This document shows positions 1-9,232 of a stretch of 33,036 nucleotides of DNA, piece by piece. The notes beneath the pieces are model-generated. The model did not search any database. It was not told the origin of the DNA and saw nothing but the letters and a program-made list of their open reading frames with translations. The stretch's first letter is position 1. Each line of letters begins with the position of its first letter. The position numbers were made by a program, and so were the translations under genes. The stretch comes from an uncultured Pseudomonadota bacterium (GTDB taxonomy: Bacteria; Myxococcota_A; UBA796; UBA9615), in the NCBI GenBank assembly GCA_937891735.1, contig CALAGR010000479.1, forward strand, positions 1 through 33,036, written 5' to 3'.

Positions 1-43
1 GGTCGCCCCGCTGGTCTGCGAATCCACTGGCAGCGTCACTCAT
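1..43 (-). CDS. Possible N-terminus of a gene running off the left edge
   Basis: On the minus strand an ATG at 43-41 opens a frame reading MSDAASGFADQRGD to the window edge without a stop. Only 14 codons are visible, so no family can be assigned. No good Shine-Dalgarno sequence precedes it. It would be the next gene downstream of the acyl-CoA ligase on the same strand. It may equally be a chance open frame in GC-rich DNA. Confidence 0.25.
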   Translation of the reverse strand, partial: MSDAASGFADQRGD

Positions 44-48
44 CGGTC

Positions 49-66
49 ACGGGGGGTTCACCCCGT
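49..66. other. Short GC hairpin downstream of the acyl-CoA ligase gene
   Basis: ACGGGG and CCCCGT pair around a six-base loop, about 70 bases past the ligase stop. There is no T-run on either side, so a role as an intrinsic terminator is only possible. The 1-136 stretch also holds an imperfect inverted pair, GCCAGTGGATTC-like at 20-31 (minus reading) against GCCAGTGAATCC at 82-93, and CGTACC (94-99) against GGTACG (119-124). No gene other than the possible partial one at the edge is visible there. Confidence 0.3.
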
Positions 67-136
67 TCCCTCTTCGGAATCCGCCAGTGAATCCGTACCC
101 TCACCGGTGCTCAACCTCGGTACGCGGTTCAACTCT

Positions 137-1966
137 CTAGTCGAACTTCTCGCTGTAGAAGGCGTCGATCATCGTCTCGTACCGCTGCTGGATCGCCCGT
201 CGCTTCACCTTCAGCGACGGCGTCAGCTCGCCTGACTCGACCGTGAAGTCCTCGGGCAGGACCCTGAACTTCTTCACGGTCTCGTACGACGCCAACTCGC
301 GGTTGACGGTGTCGATGTACCCCCGCAGCAGCGAACGGACCCGCTCGTCCTCCGGCAGGGCGGCGGGGCTCGGTAGCTTCCAGCCGTTCCGTTCGAACAC
401 CTCGGCGAGCGCCTCGGAGTCCAGCGTGATCAGCGCCGACAGGAACTTGCGCTTGTCGCCGAGCACCACCACCTGGCTGATGCCCGGCCCCGTCTTGAGG
501 CGGTTCTCGATGTTCTGGGGGCTGACGTTCTTCCCCCCCGCCGTGACGATGATGTCCTTCTTGCGGTCGGTGATCTTCACGTAGCCGTCCGCGTCGATCT
601 CGCCCACGTCGCCGGTGGCCAGCCAGCCATCGATGATGGCCTCGGCGGTGGCTTCGGGCTGGTCGCGATAGCCCATGAAGACGTTGGCGCCGCGCACCAG
701 GATCTCGCCGTCCTCGGCGATGCGGACCTCCATGTCGGGGCAGGCCACGCCGACCGTGCCGAACTTCGGTCGGTTGCGCGGGTTGTAGGTGCACACCCCG
801 GTGCACTCCGTCTGGCCGTACACCTCCTGGATCACGATCCCCAACGAAGCGAAGAACCGCCCCACCTCGGCGGACAGAGGCGCCGCCCCGCTCAAGAACG
901 TGCGCGTGCGTCCCATGCCCAGCCGCGCGCGCAGCTTGCCGAGCACCAGCCGGTCAGCCACCTCGTACCGGATCCGCAGCCCCAGGGGCAGCGCGCCAGT
1001 GCCCTTCGCCGCGGTGACGGACTGGACCTCGCTGCCGACACCGGCGGCCCAGTCGAACAGCTTGCGGCGCAGCGGAGATGCGTCTTGCAGACCAGAGGTG
1101 ATGCGGGCGTAGTACTTCTCCCAGAGGCGTGGCACACACACCAGCAGGGTGGGCTCCACCTCCACGAGGTTCTCAGCGACCGCCGGGATGCCCTCGCCGA
1201 TGTTGACCGCGTAGCCGACCCGGATGGCCATGATCTCGCCCTGCAGCCTCTCCGCGATGTGGGACAGGGGCAGGAACGACAGGCTGGAGTCGGTCTCGTT
1301 GCCGTCCACCACCGCGATGAGGCTGTCGCCCATCGCCATGACGTTCCGGTGGGAGAGCATGGCTCCCTTCGGCGGGCCGGTGGTGCCGGACGTGTACACG
1401 ATGGTCGCCAATGACTCCGGGTCCAGATCGAGCACCGACGCCTCGAGCGCAGCGAGGCTGGCCACTCCGGCGGTCTCTCCGCGCGCCTCCAGCTCTGCGA
1501 AGCTGACCACGGCCGGGTCGCCCGAGGCCTCACCGGAGACCAGCACCAGGGTGTGCAGCGCGGGCAGGTGCTCGCGGACCTCGTTTACCTTCGCGAGCTG
1601 CTCGCTGTCCTCGAGGAGCACAGCCTTGCTGGCGCTGTGCTCGAGGATGTATCGGACCTGACTGGGGATGCAGCTCGGGTAGATCGGAACCGTGCCGGCT
1701 CCGAGCACCATGGCGGCGAGGTCATAGACCAGCCACTCCACCGAGTTGGTGCTGAGGATCCCGACGAGATCCCCCGGACCGACGCCCCGCTCCTTCAGCC
1801 CCGCCGCGAGCCGAAGGACGCGGTGCCGGTACCGAGCCCAGTTGACGTCGTGCCAGCTCCCGTCGCGCTTGTATCGCAGCGCGGGCCGTTCGCCCCGGAC
1901 CTGGGCGTTGTGGAAGAAGGCGTGAAGGAGTGTGGGGAACGCTGTCACCAGGGCTTTGTACCGCAT
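137..1966 (-). CDS. Long-chain fatty-acid-CoA ligase (AMP-forming)
   Basis: This enzyme activates a fatty acid with ATP to an acyl-adenylate and then to acyl-CoA, feeding beta-oxidation or lipid synthesis; it is cytoplasmic or membrane-associated. The protein is 609 residues from the chosen ATG. It shows the adenylate-forming signatures in order: YTSGTTGPPKGA (P-loop), YGQTECTG, GWLATGDVGEID, DRKKDIIVTAGGKNVSP and a C-terminal LKVKRR lysine region. This arrangement and length fit the FAA1/FadD15-like class. The ORF track extends 30 codons upstream into the MATE gene with atypical residues; the ATG at 1966 lies 13 bases past the MATE stop and begins a normal family N-terminus. No clear Shine-Dalgarno sequence precedes it. 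It is the last visible gene of the metalloprotease-MATE-ligase operon. The exact chain-length preference cannot be read from sequence. Confidence 0.93.
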   Translation of the reverse strand: MRYKALVTAFPTLLHAFFHNAQVRGERPALRYKRDGSWHDVNWARYRHRVLRLAAGLKERGVGPGDLVGILSTNSVEWLVYDLAAMVLGAGTVPIYPSCIPSQVRYILEHSASKAVLLEDSEQLAKVNEVREHLPALHTLVLVSGEASGDPAVVSFAELEARGETAGVASLAALEASVLDLDPESLATIVYTSGTTGPPKGAMLSHRNVMAMGDSLIAVVDGNETDSSLSFLPLSHIAERLQGEIMAIRVGYAVNIGEGIPAVAENLVEVEPTLLVCVPRLWEKYYARITSGLQDASPLRRKLFDWAAGVGSEVQSVTAAKGTGALPLGLRIRYEVADRLVLGKLRARLGMGRTRTFLSGAAPLSAEVGRFFASLGIVIQEVYGQTECTGVCTYNPRNRPKFGTVGVACPDMEVRIAEDGEILVRGANVFMGYRDQPEATAEAIIDGWLATGDVGEIDADGYVKITDRKKDIIVTAGGKNVSPQNIENRLKTGPGISQVVVLGDKRKFLSALITLDSEALAEVFERNGWKLPSPAALPEDERVRSLLRGYIDTVNRELASYETVKKFRVLPEDFTVESGELTPSLKVKRRAIQQRYETMIDAFYSEKFD

Positions 1967-1979
1967 TGCGCGGCGTCGG

Positions 1980-3335
1980 TCAGACCGCGATTCCCTCCCA
2001 GCTCCTCCCGTTGAACTTGTGCAGCGCGACCGCGCCCAGGAACACCCGGGACACAACGAGACCCGTCCACAAGCCGACGAGCCCGCCGTCCAGCTGCAGG
2101 CCGAGCAGCCAGGCGAGGGGGAGCATCACCCCATACTGGGCCGACAGCTGCACCGCCGCTGCCCACCGCGTGGCCCCCGCCCCCACGAGGCTGTAGAGCA
2201 GCACGAACGGCAGACAGTCGATCAGGAACGACAGCGCGAGCAGCCTCACCGCCGGCACCGCCAGCTCGATCACCACCGCGTCGGGCGTGAACAGCGAGAG
2301 CACCGCCGCCGGCCCGGCCTGCATCACGATGATCGGCACCAGCATCGCCACGAGGGCGATCCGCACGGTCTGCCACACCATCCTGCGGGCCTCCTCGGGC
2401 TTGCCTGCGCCGAGGTTGCGTCCCACGAAGGTGGCCCCCGCGAGCCCGAAGCCCAGGGCCGGCAGGAACCCCACGGACGCCAGGGTGACCAGGATCGTGC
2501 CCGCCGCCACCTCGCGTGTGCCCAGCCAGCTGTGCAGACGCAAGAAGAGCACGAAGCCGACCATCAACCCGATGCCGCGCAGGGCCTCGGGCCAGGAGAG
2601 GGACACCAGCCGTCCCGCGACCGTCGCGGAGATGGAGCGGAACCGGAACGGCAGGTAGCGCTGTCGGATGTCCTTGTTGACCACCGTCAGGCCCACGTAC
2701 GTCAACGTGCCGATGGCCGCGGCGAGCGCCGACGCGAGGGCCGCTCCCCGGACCTCCATGCGTGGGGCGCCCAGGTGTCCGTAGATGAAGACCCAGTTCA
2801 GGAAGATGTTGAGCACGTGGATGACGATCAGGGTCGACATGTAGGTGCGGGACCGGCCGATCCCGTTGTAGAAGCCCCGGAAGCAGTAGTTGGCCGTCAC
2901 GACCCCGATCGCCATCAGCCGGATCTGCAGGTACCCGGCGCCGCCCGCGACCACCAGCGGGTCGTCCGACAGGAGGGGGAAGATGTCGTCGGCCAGGAAC
3001 GACAGGCCGTAGCCCAGGGGCAGCGCGACGAACACCGCCAGGACCAGGGCCGTGTCCAGGGCCGCGCCTGCACCTTCGGCCCGGCCCTCTCCGTCCCGAC
3101 GAGACACCATCGCCTGCACGCCCGTGCCCAGACCGATGACGAGGTTCGCCAGCACGAAGAAGGAGAACGATCCGAGGCCCGCGGCCCCCTGCGCCGCTGG
3201 ACCCAGCCGCCCCACCATCGCCGTGTCGACGAGGTTGAGCACGCTCTGCGACATCATCCCCGCGATGATCGGCGCGGCGAGGAACAGGACCTCCCGGCTC
3301 CGGGCGGGCTCGAACACCTCGCGCACGGACCTCAC
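1980..3335 (-). CDS. MATE-family multidrug/solute exporter
   Basis: This is a predicted inner-membrane antiporter of the multidrug and toxin extrusion (NorM/DinF-like) family, which exports cationic drugs or metabolites using Na+ or H+ gradients. The 451-residue protein has about twelve hydrophobic segments in two similar halves. The start of the first half (LFLAAPIIAGMMSQSVLNLVDTAMVGRLG) and the GFGLAGATFVGRNLGAGKPEEA stretch in the second half are typical of the family. The start is GTG at 3335, forming a GTGA overlap with the stop of the upstream metalloprotease gene, so translation is probably coupled. The acyl-CoA ligase follows after 13 bases. The substrate is unknown; a lipid or fatty-acid-derived compound is conceivable from its neighbour but is only a guess. 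Confidence 0.93.
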   Translation of the reverse strand: MRSVREVFEPARSREVLFLAAPIIAGMMSQSVLNLVDTAMVGRLGPAAQGAAGLGSFSFFVLANLVIGLGTGVQAMVSRRDGEGRAEGAGAALDTALVLAVFVALPLGYGLSFLADDIFPLLSDDPLVVAGGAGYLQIRLMAIGVVTANYCFRGFYNGIGRSRTYMSTLIVIHVLNIFLNWVFIYGHLGAPRMEVRGAALASALAAAIGTLTYVGLTVVNKDIRQRYLPFRFRSISATVAGRLVSLSWPEALRGIGLMVGFVLFLRLHSWLGTREVAAGTILVTLASVGFLPALGFGLAGATFVGRNLGAGKPEEARRMVWQTVRIALVAMLVPIIVMQAGPAAVLSLFTPDAVVIELAVPAVRLLALSFLIDCLPFVLLYSLVGAGATRWAAAVQLSAQYGVMLPLAWLLGLQLDGGLVGLWTGLVVSRVFLGAVALHKFNGRSWEGIAV

Positions 3336-4093
3336 CGGCGGCGTCCCGGCGGAACGCGGTCGGGGTACAGGTCTGCGAGGCAGTCGCCGCAGAACGACAC
3401 CGGCAGGTAGCCCGTGAACAGAGTCGGGAAGAAGTAGAGGAACGCCGTCGCCGCGTCGACGCCGTCATACATCGAGCACCACGCGTTGGTGCAGTGGCCG
3501 TTCATCCCGTGGCTCGGGTCGTTCACGAGGCCCAGGGTGTGGCCGAACTCGTGGGTCAGCACGGAGGCCTCCTGCCGCGCGCCGGTGATCCACAGGATGG
3601 AGCGCAGGCGGTCCTGCAGGACCAGCACCAGCGCCGCGTCGTACCCGGCGGCGGTCTTGACCATCACCGGCCGCGCCCACGCGTATCCGCGGTACCGCAG
3701 GTACTCGGGCGCGTACAGGATGTGCAGCGTCGCGCCGCCCGACTGGCCGGCCCGGCGTTGGGACCGCACCCTGCGGGCGAGGCGCCGGATCGAGATGCTG
3801 TCCGGCTCGTAGCGGTCCGCCGCGATCACGTCGTCGACCACCACCTCGATCCCGCCCGGCTTGTCCGTATAGAAGCGCAAGCGCTCCATGAACAGGCGCA
3901 GCGCGCGGGGGCGAGGCTCGGTTCCGGCCACCCGGTCGATCTCGACGAGGAGCCGGTCCGCGTCTGTGCTGTCCAGCACCCGCTCGTCCCGCCACGCGGG
4001 CGCTTCGGGACCGCTCGGCCGGGGCAAGGAGGCGCAGCCAGCGCACAGGAAGAGCGCCACGGCGAGGAGCCCGAGATGCCTCGACGGGGCCAT
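3332..4093 (-). CDS. Lipoprotein zinc metalloprotease, archaemetzincin-like motif
   Basis: This is a predicted secreted lipoprotein peptidase of 253 residues. The ATG at 4093 gives a signal peptide ending LFLCAGC with lipid cysteine C20, so the upstream 96 codons of the ORF-track entry are left out. Around residues 181-208 it has HEFGHTLGLV, then H195, then HC-x4-C-x-M, followed by CGDC at 235-238. HExxHxxG is the metzincin zinc motif. The C-x4-C-x-M...C-x2-C pattern recalls archaemetzincins, but with extra residues between the glycine and the third histidine and a longer gap (about 26 residues) to the last CxxC. It is first in the minus-strand operon and overlaps the MATE start. A divergent lipoprotein begins 73 bases away. 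Peptidase activity is likely from the intact HExxH; the natural substrate is unknown. Confidence 0.75.
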   Translation of the reverse strand: MAPSRHLGLLAVALFLCAGCASLPRPSGPEAPAWRDERVLDSTDADRLLVEIDRVAGTEPRPRALRLFMERLRFYTDKPGGIEVVVDDVIAADRYEPDSISIRRLARRVRSQRRAGQSGGATLHILYAPEYLRYRGYAWARPVMVKTAAGYDAALVLVLQDRLRSILWITGARQEASVLTHEFGHTLGLVNDPSHGMNGHCTNAWCSMYDGVDAATAFLYFFPTLFTGYLPVSFCGDCLADLYPDRVPPGRRR

Positions 4094-4166
4094 GCGGCGC
4101 AGATTAGCGGGAATGCACCGCTCCGTGCCCTGGACCCGCCCGGCTTCGAGGCCCAGGATCACCCCG

Positions 4167-5210
4167 ATGACCCGTCGGTTCGCATTGACGCTCCTTCCCC
4201 TGTTCCTCGGCTGCGGCTGGTCGGCCGCCGACGGACCATGGAACGAACGTCCGCCCACGGACGAACCGGCCGTCGCGAGCACCGAGGGGGTCGTGTGTGC
4301 GCCCGACGGCGTTCGGGGCGCCCCCGGGCTGGTGGTGAGCTGGCGCGACGCGCTGGAGGAGGAGGTGATCCGGGAGATCACGGATCCGTGGGGCGTCTAC
4401 CAGGCCCTGGACCTGGGACCGGGCAGGTACACCGTGCAGGTCGGTGAGGGGGTGTTCACCGCCCTCGGCATCGCGATCCTCGCGCCCGACCAGCCCGCGC
4501 CGTCGCCCCTGTGCCTGGACCGCTCCCGTCCCCAGGCCCTCGTGCTCCGCACGGAGCTCGCCTCGGCGACGGACCTGATCGCCGACCGGCTGGACGGCCT
4601 CGGGCTGGAGCACGTGCACGACGGCCCCACCGACGCCAGCGATGCAGGACAGCTCCTCGGCTCGCCAGCGGGCCTGGTGGACTACGGGGTGCTCGCGATC
4701 GCCGGCGAGCTCGACTTCCAGGCCCTGGCGGCGGAGCCCGGCGCGCTGGACGGGCTCCTGGAGTTCCTGGGTCGCGGCGGCGGCCTGTATCTGAGCGGCG
4801 AGGCCTGGCCGGTGCTCGAGCTGCTGGCCCCGGGCCGCGTGGCTCCCGCCGAGTCCAGCGCCACCGGCTATGTGCAGGCGGACGTGGTGAATGCCGTCCT
4901 GGCGGACGAGCTCCAATGGGACCGGGTCGGCGTGCGCCTGCACTCGGGCTCCGTGCTCTTCGAGCAGCCGGGGCCCGACGTGGACGTGCTCCTGCGTGGA
5001 CTCGTCACCACCGCGGCGGGGGAGCAGTACGACGCGCCGCTGCTGCTCAGGACCGAGGTCAACGGCGGAGCCGTGGTGCTGTCCACGTTCCTGGCGCCCG
5101 GACCGCGCAGCGGGGACTGGTGGATCGGCGACCCCGCCGAGCACATGCTCCCCGATGGCTCCTGGGACGGACGCGGGGCGGTGCTCGACCGGCTGATCCT
5201 GCAGCTCTGA
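4167..5210 (+). CDS. Lipoprotein of unknown function
   Basis: This is a 347-residue protein with a signal peptide ending LPLFLGC, giving lipid cysteine C16. That is why ATG 4167 is chosen over the earlier in-frame starts, which fall inside the opposite-strand protease gene. An AGGAT sequence sits about eight bases upstream. After a Pro/Asp/Glu-rich linker there is a segment, about residues 45-95, resembling a carboxypeptidase-regulatory-like beta sandwich (VSWRDA...LGPGRYTVQVG). The remainder, with DYGVLAIAGELDF and FLGRGGGLYLSGEAWPVLELL, resembles a class I glutamine-amidotransferase-like or ThuA-like flavodoxin-type fold. No catalytic Cys-His-Glu triad can be recognised, so it may be a non-enzymatic domain. 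It is divergent from the metalloprotease, and the 73-base gap must hold both promoters. Function is not known. Confidence 0.8.
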   Translation: MTRRFALTLLPLFLGCGWSAADGPWNERPPTDEPAVASTEGVVCAPDGVRGAPGLVVSWRDALEEEVIREITDPWGVYQALDLGPGRYTVQVGEGVFTALGIAILAPDQPAPSPLCLDRSRPQALVLRTELASATDLIADRLDGLGLEHVHDGPTDASDAGQLLGSPAGLVDYGVLAIAGELDFQALAAEPGALDGLLEFLGRGGGLYLSGEAWPVLELLAPGRVAPAESSATGYVQADVVNAVLADELQWDRVGVRLHSGSVLFEQPGPDVDVLLRGLVTTAAGEQYDAPLLLRTEVNGGAVVLSTFLAPGPRSGDWWIGDPAEHMLPDGSWDGRGAVLDRLILQL

Positions 5211-5228
5211 GGCCGCGATGGGCCCGGC

Positions 5229-6188
5229 TCACCGCGCGGGGTGCTGCAAGGGCCTTCCCGCGGCGAAGTCGAGCACCGCGTCGGTGGCCAGCTGGGCCAT
5301 GCGCAGGCGCGTCGCGCGCGTCGCTGAGCCGATGTGCGGGACGAGCAGCACGTCGTGCCGATCCAGGAGCGAGGGGTGCACCCGGGGTTCCTCTTCAAAC
5401 ACGTCCAGCGCCGCGAAGGCCAGCGGGCCGGTCTGCAGGGCATCGGCCAGGGTGGCCTCCTCGATCAGCCCCCCTCGCGACGTGTTGACCAGGATCGCGC
5501 CGTCCTTGACGGACCCCAGGCGCGCCCGGGACAGCAGATGGTGGGTGTCGGCGGACAGGGGCACGTGCAGGCTGATCACGTCGGCCCGCGCGAGCAGCGT
5601 GTCCAGGGGGAGCCACTCCGCCTGCAGGCTGGCCTCCACGTCACTGGGCGCCCGGCGGGGGCTCGCGTAGCAGATCCGCATGCCGAAGCCCCGGGCCCGC
5701 GCCGCCACCGCCTGCCCGATCCGGCCCAGTCCCACGATCCCGAGCACCGCGCCGCGCAGCTCCAGCCCGGCCATCAGGTCGAGCGACCACACGTCCCAGC
5801 GCCCCGCCCGAAGGTAGCGCTCCGCCTCGGGCAGTCGACGGGCGGCGGCGAGCAGGAGCGCCATCGTCAGGTCCGCCGTCGCGTCGGTCAGGACGCCGGG
5901 GGTGTGGGCCACCGCGATCCCCAGGTCCGCGCAGGCGGCGAGATCGACGTTGTCGAGCCCCACCGCCACCTGGCTCACCAGGCGCAGCCCCGCGGCCGCG
6001 CCGGCTTCCAGCACCATCCGGCTCATGGGCTCGGTGAGCTGGCAGAGCACGGCGTCGTGGCCGGGCACCAGCTCGGCCAGCTCGGCTTCCGTGGGGGGGG
6101 TGTCCGCGGGCCGAGTGGTGATCTGCACAGAGGCCCGGAGCGCATGCATGCACGCCGCCGGCAGCGGGCGAGTGACCAGGACGCGCAC
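5229..6188 (-). CDS. D-isomer-specific 2-hydroxyacid dehydrogenase
   Basis: This is a cytoplasmic NAD(P)H-dependent oxidoreductase that interconverts 2-oxoacids and D-2-hydroxyacids; glyoxylate or hydroxypyruvate are the most likely substrates for this subgroup. The 319-residue length is standard. The nucleotide-binding motif GLGRIG lies at residues 153-158. The catalytic residues are recognisable: R238 in NTSRGG, E265 in DVFEEEP and H285 in PHIGSAT. The start is GTG at 6188, three bases past the DnaJ-type gene stop, so the two are probably co-transcribed. It converges with the plus-strand lipoprotein gene, leaving only 18 bases and no obvious terminator. Exact substrate cannot be decided from the sequence; phosphoglycerate dehydrogenase is unlikely because the C-terminal ACT domain is absent. 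Confidence 0.92.
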   Translation of the reverse strand: MRVLVTRPLPAACMHALRASVQITTRPADTPPTEAELAELVPGHDAVLCQLTEPMSRMVLEAGAAAGLRLVSQVAVGLDNVDLAACADLGIAVAHTPGVLTDATADLTMALLLAAARRLPEAERYLRAGRWDVWSLDLMAGLELRGAVLGIVGLGRIGQAVAARARGFGMRICYASPRRAPSDVEASLQAEWLPLDTLLARADVISLHVPLSADTHHLLSRARLGSVKDGAILVNTSRGGLIEEATLADALQTGPLAFAALDVFEEEPRVHPSLLDRHDVLLVPHIGSATRATRLRMAQLATDAVLDFAAGRPLQHPAR

Positions 6189-6191
6189 AGG

Positions 6192-7175
6192 TCAGCCGAA
6201 GTCGAGGTCGTCGCGCGGCCCGGCTTCGTACAGGGCCTCCAGCTGCTCCACCAGGGCCTCCGAGTCTTCCCCGAGGCTGGTGGGCGGGGTCGGCCGCAGG
6301 ACGAGGTACAGATCGCCCTGCTGGGTGTCCTTGCCGCCCTTGGGGAGGCCGCGGCCCCGCAGTCGCATGCGGGTGCCGCTGGGCGCCGCCGGGGGGATCT
6401 TCACCTTCACCACCCCGGTGGGCGTCGGAAGCGTGATCTGCCCGCCCCGCAAGGACTCGGCGAACGTGAGCAGCACGTCCATCTCGAGGTCGTCCCGATC
6501 GACGTGCACCAGGGAGTGCTCCAGGACCTCGATGTCGAGCAGCAGATCGCCGGCCGGGCCGCCGTCCATGCCGGGGCTTCCCTTGCCCCGAAGCCGGACC
6601 GTGGTGCCCGTGCGCACGCCCTTGGGGATCCGCACCTTCACCTTGCTGCCGGTGGGCAGCATGAAGGCGGCCTCGGTCCCGCTGATCGCCTCGATCAGCG
6701 ACACCTGGGTGACGACCTTGATGTCCTGACCACGACGGGGTCCGCGGCTGTAGCCGGGGCCGCCGAACCCGCCGGGGCCCCCGAAGCCGCCGCGGCCGCC
6801 CTGCCCGAACTCGAAGGAGAAGGAGCTCCCCCGGCCTGCCCCGCCGCCGCCGAACATGGACTTGATGAGGTCGTCCAGATCGACGCCGGGGCCGGGACCG
6901 CCGCGGCCGCGCATCGAGCCGCCGAAGGCGCGGGCCTGGGCCGCATCGAACCCGGGCCGGAACGCGGAGTAGCCGAACTCGTCGTACAGCTTGCGCTTGT
7001 CCTCGTCGCCCAGGACGCCGTGGGCGGCGTTGACCTCCTTGAACTTCGTGTCGTCGCCTCCGGTTCGATCCGGATGGTGCTCGCGGGCGAGGGCCCGGTA
7101 GGCCTTCTTGATGTCTTCGGCCGATGCGTCCTTCGCAACGCCGAGCACCTCATATGCGTCACGTGCCTGAGCCAT
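6192..7175 (-). CDS. DnaJ-type co-chaperone lacking the zinc finger (CbpA-like)
   Basis: This is a J-domain protein that would deliver unfolded clients to DnaK and stimulate its ATPase in the cytoplasm. The N-terminal J-domain (about residues 6-70) has the essential HPD at 34-36. A long Gly/Phe region follows to about residue 150. Then come the two beta-barrel C-terminal peptide-binding domains, with VRIPKGVRTGTTVRLRGKG and VKIPPAAPSGTRMRLRGRG as the paired motifs. The four CxxCxGxG zinc motifs of classical DnaJ are absent, so this is a class II (CbpA/DnaJ2-like) member of 327 residues. ATG 7175 is chosen because AGGGAGG lies just upstream and MAQARDAYEVLGV is a typical start; the ORF-track version is 18 codons longer. 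It lies downstream of atpC beyond a strong hairpin, and ahead of the dehydrogenase. Confidence 0.93.
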   Translation of the reverse strand: MAQARDAYEVLGVAKDASAEDIKKAYRALAREHHPDRTGGDDTKFKEVNAAHGVLGDEDKRKLYDEFGYSAFRPGFDAAQARAFGGSMRGRGGPGPGVDLDDLIKSMFGGGGAGRGSSFSFEFGQGGRGGFGGPGGFGGPGYSRGPRRGQDIKVVTQVSLIEAISGTEAAFMLPTGSKVKVRIPKGVRTGTTVRLRGKGSPGMDGGPAGDLLLDIEVLEHSLVHVDRDDLEMDVLLTFAESLRGGQITLPTPTGVVKVKIPPAAPSGTRMRLRGRGLPKGGKDTQQGDLYLVLRPTPPTSLGEDSEALVEQLEALYEAGPRDDLDFG

Positions 7176-7201
7176 GAGCCTCCCTGGGAGCAGCAACGTT
7201 G

Positions 7202-7229
7202 AATGTGAGTCGGCCGCCCCTCCCGTCAA
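7202..7229 (-). promoter_or_regulatory. Possible promoter for the J-domain gene inside the hairpin
   Basis: On the minus strand TTGACG (7229-7224) is followed after 16 bases by CACATT (7207-7202), about 27 bases before the start codon. The -35 is good but the -10 is weak. The TTGACG lies exactly in the loop of the neighbouring hairpin. It could let the J-domain/dehydrogenase pair be transcribed independently of the atp genes. Confidence 0.3.
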
Positions 7230-7242
7230 GGAGGCGCGGCCG
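7211..7242 (-). terminator. Strong GC hairpin between atpC and the J-domain gene
   Basis: CGGCCGCCCCTCC (7211-7223) pairs with GGAGGCGCGGCCG (7230-7242) around a six-base loop, with twelve pairs and one C/C mismatch. It begins about 24 bases past the atpC stop in the direction of transcription. There is no T-run afterwards, so it may act as a partial terminator, an RNA 3'-end stabiliser or a pause site rather than a classic intrinsic terminator. Confidence 0.55.
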
Positions 7243-7265
7243 CTCGATCTCGATGCGAGCGCGGA

Positions 7266-7697
7266 TCAGTGCGCGGTGTCGCCGGCCTCCCGAAGGGCGT
7301 CGATGGCTCGGAGACGACCGAGAGCCATCGCCTGGTCCATGAGGGCGTCGTGGTGGTCGGAGTCCTGGGGCCCCCGCTCCAGCAACGCGCTCTCGGCCTT
7401 GGCCAGCGCCGACTGCACCGCGCCGAGGTCCAGCGAGCTGGCCTCTTCGGCGGACGACACGATGACCGACACCCGCTCTGCCGCCACCTGCACGAAGCCG
7501 GCACCCACGGCGAGCACCCTCTTGCCCTTGGCCTCTTCGATCACCAGGGCGCCCGGTGCAACCGCGGTGATGTACGCCACGTGGCCCGGGAGCACGCCGA
7601 AGTCCCCGGCCTGACCGGGGGCGGTGACGGTCACCACCTCGCCCGAGAAGGCCTTGGCGAGGGGGGTGAGCACGCTGAGCTGGAAGGTGTCGCCCAT
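7266..7697 (-). CDS. atpC: ATP synthase F1 epsilon subunit
   Basis: This is the epsilon subunit of F1, part of the rotary central stalk with gamma and a regulator of ATP hydrolysis. The 143-residue protein has the N-terminal beta-sandwich signatures FQLSVLTPLAKAFSGEV, GDFGVLPGHVAYITAV and GFVQVAAERVSVIV, then a helical C-terminal hairpin of about 50 residues, so it is full length. ATG 7697 lies two bases past the atpD stop, with AAGGG near the end of atpD as ribosome-binding site. It is the last gene of the atp cluster, followed by the hairpin at 7211-7242. Confidence 0.96.
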   Translation of the reverse strand: MGDTFQLSVLTPLAKAFSGEVVTVTAPGQAGDFGVLPGHVAYITAVAPGALVIEEAKGKRVLAVGAGFVQVAAERVSVIVSSAEEASSLDLGAVQSALAKAESALLERGPQDSDHHDALMDQAMALGRLRAIDALREAGDTAH

Positions 7698-7699
7698 GA

Positions 7700-9232
<1,533 letters not shown>

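Noticed and set aside
1932-3468. Long plus- and minus-strand frames across the MATE gene
   Set aside because: The 1980-3335 frame encodes a coherent twelve-segment MATE protein; the others are low-complexity shadows.
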